Source: Pseudomonadota bacterium (GTDB lineage Bacteria; Pseudomonadota; Gammaproteobacteria; Burkholderiales; Burkholderiaceae_D). From it: a stretch of DNA of 7,944 nucleotides. Position numbers and translations under genes: made by a program. Where the stretch lies: the NCBI GenBank assembly GCA_023416415.1, contig JAEZHR010000101.1, forward strand, positions 1 to 7,944, given 5' to 3'. Every line of letters begins with the position of its first letter. Position 1 is the first letter of the stretch. Under the pieces are notes generated by a model. It was not told where the DNA came from, made no database searches, and saw only the letters and a list, made by a program, of their open reading frames with translations. Of the stretch, positions 5,948-7,944 are shown piece after piece.

Positions 5948-7576
5948 TCAGGGCGAATAGCCCGGAATCCTGTTTTCGTCGACCTCGTCGATCTGGGATG
6001 GATCCATGAAACGCTTCGCGTACTCCAGATAGACCTTCTCGCGCACGAAAACGTCGAACAGGTCGGGGTCGATGTGATTGCGCATCTTGAATCCTCCCAG
6101 TATCTGCAGCGCTTCGCTGAGGGTCTTGCCCTTCTTGTACGGCCGGTCCCTGGCGGTCAGCGCCTCGAAAATGTCCGCAATGGCCATCACACGCGCCGGC
6201 ACCGACATCTGCTCGCCAGTCAGGCCGCGCGGGTAGCCCTGGCCGTCCATGCGCTCGTGGTGCCCTCCGGCGTACTCCGGCACCGATTGCAGGTGCTTCG
6301 GCCACGGCAGTGCTTCGAGCATACGGACAGTCACCGAGATGTGGTTGTTGATGATTTCGCGTTCCGCGGCGTTGAGCGTGCCGGCACGGATCTGCAGGTT
6401 CATCACCTCGTCCTCGTCCAGCAAGGGTCGCGCATTGCCGTCCGGCCCCGTCCAGCATCGCCTCGCGATCTCGGCCACACGCTGCTGCGCTTCGGGGGTC
6501 ATGCCCTCGCTGCCGATATTGGCAAAGCGCAGGAATTCGCGCTCCTCATTCAGGGCTGCGATCTCCTCGCCCAGCGCAGCATTGATCTCCGCGTGCCGCT
6601 TTGGGTCATTCGGACTGGCAAGCTTCTGCTTGAGTGCGCTGATCTCGGCATCGCGCTTGAGCACTTCGAACCGGGTGTCGACCATGTGAATGCGGTCGAA
6701 GATCGTTTCCAGCTTGGTCGCCTTTTCGACCACGTGCACCGGCGTGGTGATCTTGCCGCAATCGTGCAGCAGACCCGCCAGCCACAATTGCTTGCGCTCG
6801 GCCTCGCCCAGCCGAAAATCCTTGAGGGCCCCGGTATCTGCGGCGTGCGCAGCCTCAGCCAGCATCATGGTCAGGATCGGCACCTGCTCGCAGTGACGAC
6901 CGGTGTGCGGCGATTTTTCGTCCAGTCCGATGTTGATCAGCTTGACGAAAGATTCGAACAGGTCCTCCAAGCGCGCAATCAGCTGCTGATTGGTCAGTGC
7001 CATCGCGCCTTGCGAAGCCAGTGCCTCGATAAAGCGCTGATCTGTGTCGGAGAACGGGCGCGTCACGCCGCTGGAAGTGTCCTTCGCGTTGATGAGCTGC
7101 AGCACACCGATCACCTTGCCCTCATGGTCCTTCATCGGTACCGCCAGGAGGGACTGCGAGTGGTAGCCATGCTCTACGTCGAAACGACGCACACCAGAGA
7201 AATTGAAGAAATCGGATTGATAGACATCCCCGATGTTGACCGACTTGCCGCTATGAACCGCATAGGCAGCGACGGCGGAATGATCGGGAGAACCGTCCGC
7301 GTCGTATAACGGAATCGGACGTAGCGTCGGCCGGCTCCCGCTCGTGCCACCGAGGTGCATGTCCAGCGTGTCGTTCAGAGCAATGTCGAACATCAGGCAG
7401 GAGCGGTCCGCACTGGTGCGATAGATCGTTCCGCCATCGGCGTGCGAAATGTCCCTGGCCGCGCGCAGTATCCGCTCCAGAAGATGACCAATGTCGCGAT
7501 TCGTGGAAAGCTCGACCGACAGCTCGGTCAGCCGTTCCAGGCGCAAGGCGATATCGTTCGGATTCAGCTCACTCAT
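5948..7576 (-). CDS. GAF and HD-GYP domain protein, probable cyclic-di-GMP phosphodiesterase
   Basis: A soluble 542-residue protein with an N-terminal GAF sensor (about 22-200; SLLAVPMKDHEGKVIGVLQL) joined to an HD-GYP phosphohydrolase domain (about 205-525). HD-GYP enzymes hydrolyse cyclic-di-GMP. The probable metal ligands are present: H228 (HTGRHCEQV), H271-D272 (GLLHDCGK), H412 (IINNHISV), H439-H440 and D468 (IADIFEAL). The GYP motif lies in HHERMDGQGYPRGL (439-452). About 110 extra residues (roughly 291-396), charged and partly coiled-coil-like, lie between the HD pair and H412, where short HD-GYP domains have fewer than 30. I chose the ATG at 7576 (MSELNPND). An in-frame TTG at 7597 immediately follows the upstream stop (TGATTG) and would add seven residues. 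There is only a weak AGG upstream. It lies 21 bases after the phosphodiesterase-like gene and 13 before the cyclase. Enzyme activity is inferred from motifs. Confidence 0.92.
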   Translation of the reverse strand: MSELNPNDIALRLERLTELSVELSTNRDIGHLLERILRAARDISHADGGTIYRTSADRSCLMFDIALNDTLDMHLGGTSGSRPTLRPIPLYDADGSPDHSAVAAYAVHSGKSVNIGDVYQSDFFNFSGVRRFDVEHGYHSQSLLAVPMKDHEGKVIGVLQLINAKDTSSGVTRPFSDTDQRFIEALASQGAMALTNQQLIARLEDLFESFVKLINIGLDEKSPHTGRHCEQVPILTMMLAEAAHAADTGALKDFRLGEAERKQLWLAGLLHDCGKITTPVHVVEKATKLETIFDRIHMVDTRFEVLKRDAEISALKQKLASPNDPKRHAEINAALGEEIAALNEEREFLRFANIGSEGMTPEAQQRVAEIARRCWTGPDGNARPLLDEDEVMNLQIRAGTLNAAEREIINNHISVTVRMLEALPWPKHLQSVPEYAGGHHERMDGQGYPRGLTGEQMSVPARVMAIADIFEALTARDRPYKKGKTLSEALQILGGFKMRNHIDPDLFDVFVREKVYLEYAKRFMDPSQIDEVDENRIPGYSP

Positions 7577-7597
7577 ATGCGCGACGCCTGACGGCAA

Positions 7598-7944
7598 TCA
7601 GAAATCGAAAGTATCTCCGCATGCCAATGCGGTAAACACGCGTTGTCCTCCGCCGCACAGTTCTCGCATGACCTGCTCTTCGTGGCCGGGCTTCAGGTGA
7701 TAGATCAGAAACTCGATGTGCGCGGGTACATGCTCGATGTCCTTGAGCAGCGTGGAAGGACAGAAATGCAGCGACTTCTCCGCAATCTCGATATCGGCAT
7801 CCACAAACGAACAATCGACAATGACCTTCTCCACGCCCTGCTCGCGCTCCAGCGCCGCCCACAGGAATGGCGTGCTTCCCATGTCGCCCGTAAAGAGAAA
7901 TCCGCGCCCTCCGGCACGCACCGTGTAAGCCACCGATCCAACCG
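7598..7944 (-). CDS. metallo-beta-lactamase-fold protein, probable class II cyclic-nucleotide phosphodiesterase (C-terminal part)
   Basis: The frame is open to the window edge, so only the last 114 residues are visible and the true start lies outside; the GTG at 7933 is internal. Counting from the first whole codon, FLFTGDMG contains the metal-bridging D20 of the metallo-beta-lactamase fold, and IYHLKPGHEEQ contains the last metal-binding His, H82. Between them, VIVDCSF followed by AEKSLHFCPSTLLKDI matches the (E/D)xSF...SxHxxPxxL pattern of class II 3',5'-cyclic-nucleotide phosphodiesterases, as does HLKP. It would hydrolyse cAMP, which suits its place in a run with an adenylate cyclase. The N-terminal HxHxDH motif is not in the window. 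The specific substrate is an inference; a different metallo-hydrolase activity remains possible. Its stop is 21 bases before the chosen HD-GYP start. Confidence 0.72.
   Translation of the reverse strand, partial: VGSVAYTVRAGGRGFLFTGDMGSTPFLWAALEREQGVEKVIVDCSFVDADIEIAEKSLHFCPSTLLKDIEHVPAHIEFLIYHLKPGHEEQVMRELCGGGQRVFTALACGDTFDF

Noticed and set aside
5747..7309. Open frame of 520 codons on the plus strand opposite the HD-GYP gene
   Set aside because: Shadow of the HD-GYP gene, running across two unrelated minus-strand genes, with no family motifs.

Overview
The window reads as a stretch of chromosome from a GC-rich Gram-negative proteobacterium, most likely a betaproteobacterium (Rhodocyclales or Burkholderiales-like). 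This placement is an inference. It rests on the xseA-sodB adjacency common in that class, on two CGTACAATT elements resembling betaproteobacterial -10 boxes, on an inner-membrane CHASE2 cyclase, and on strong GC bias at third codon positions. I see no insertion sequence, phage gene, tRNA, rRNA or CRISPR array.

Left part, reading right (1-3463): the first 44 bases hold the start of a possible divergent gene. An intergenic region follows (45-278) with a perfect DnaA box, weaker box-like sites and an AT-rich palindrome. Next come xseA (exonuclease VII large subunit) and sodB (iron superoxide dismutase). sodB has its own candidate promoter, a clear Shine-Dalgarno and a strong intrinsic terminator. 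About 520 bases without a convincing gene follow, then a carboxymuconolactone decarboxylase/AhpD-family protein that lacks the CxxC peroxidase motif.

Right part, reading left (7944-3667): three tightly packed genes form a probable signalling operon. In transcription order they are a metallo-beta-lactamase-fold protein resembling class II cyclic-nucleotide phosphodiesterases (5' end outside the window), a GAF/HD-GYP protein of the cyclic-di-GMP phosphodiesterase family with a roughly 110-residue insertion in its catalytic domain, and a CHASE2 adenylate cyclase with all canonical class III catalytic residues. The convergent junction (3464-3666) with the AhpD-family gene holds three hairpin-forming repeats.

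The operon would put cAMP synthesis, probable cAMP hydrolysis and probable cyclic-di-GMP hydrolysis under one transcript, with a periplasmic sensor on the cyclase and a GAF sensor on the HD-GYP protein. This is the most interesting content of the window. Each family is known, so any novelty lies in the combination and in the split HD-GYP domain. xseA and sodB are ordinary housekeeping genes.
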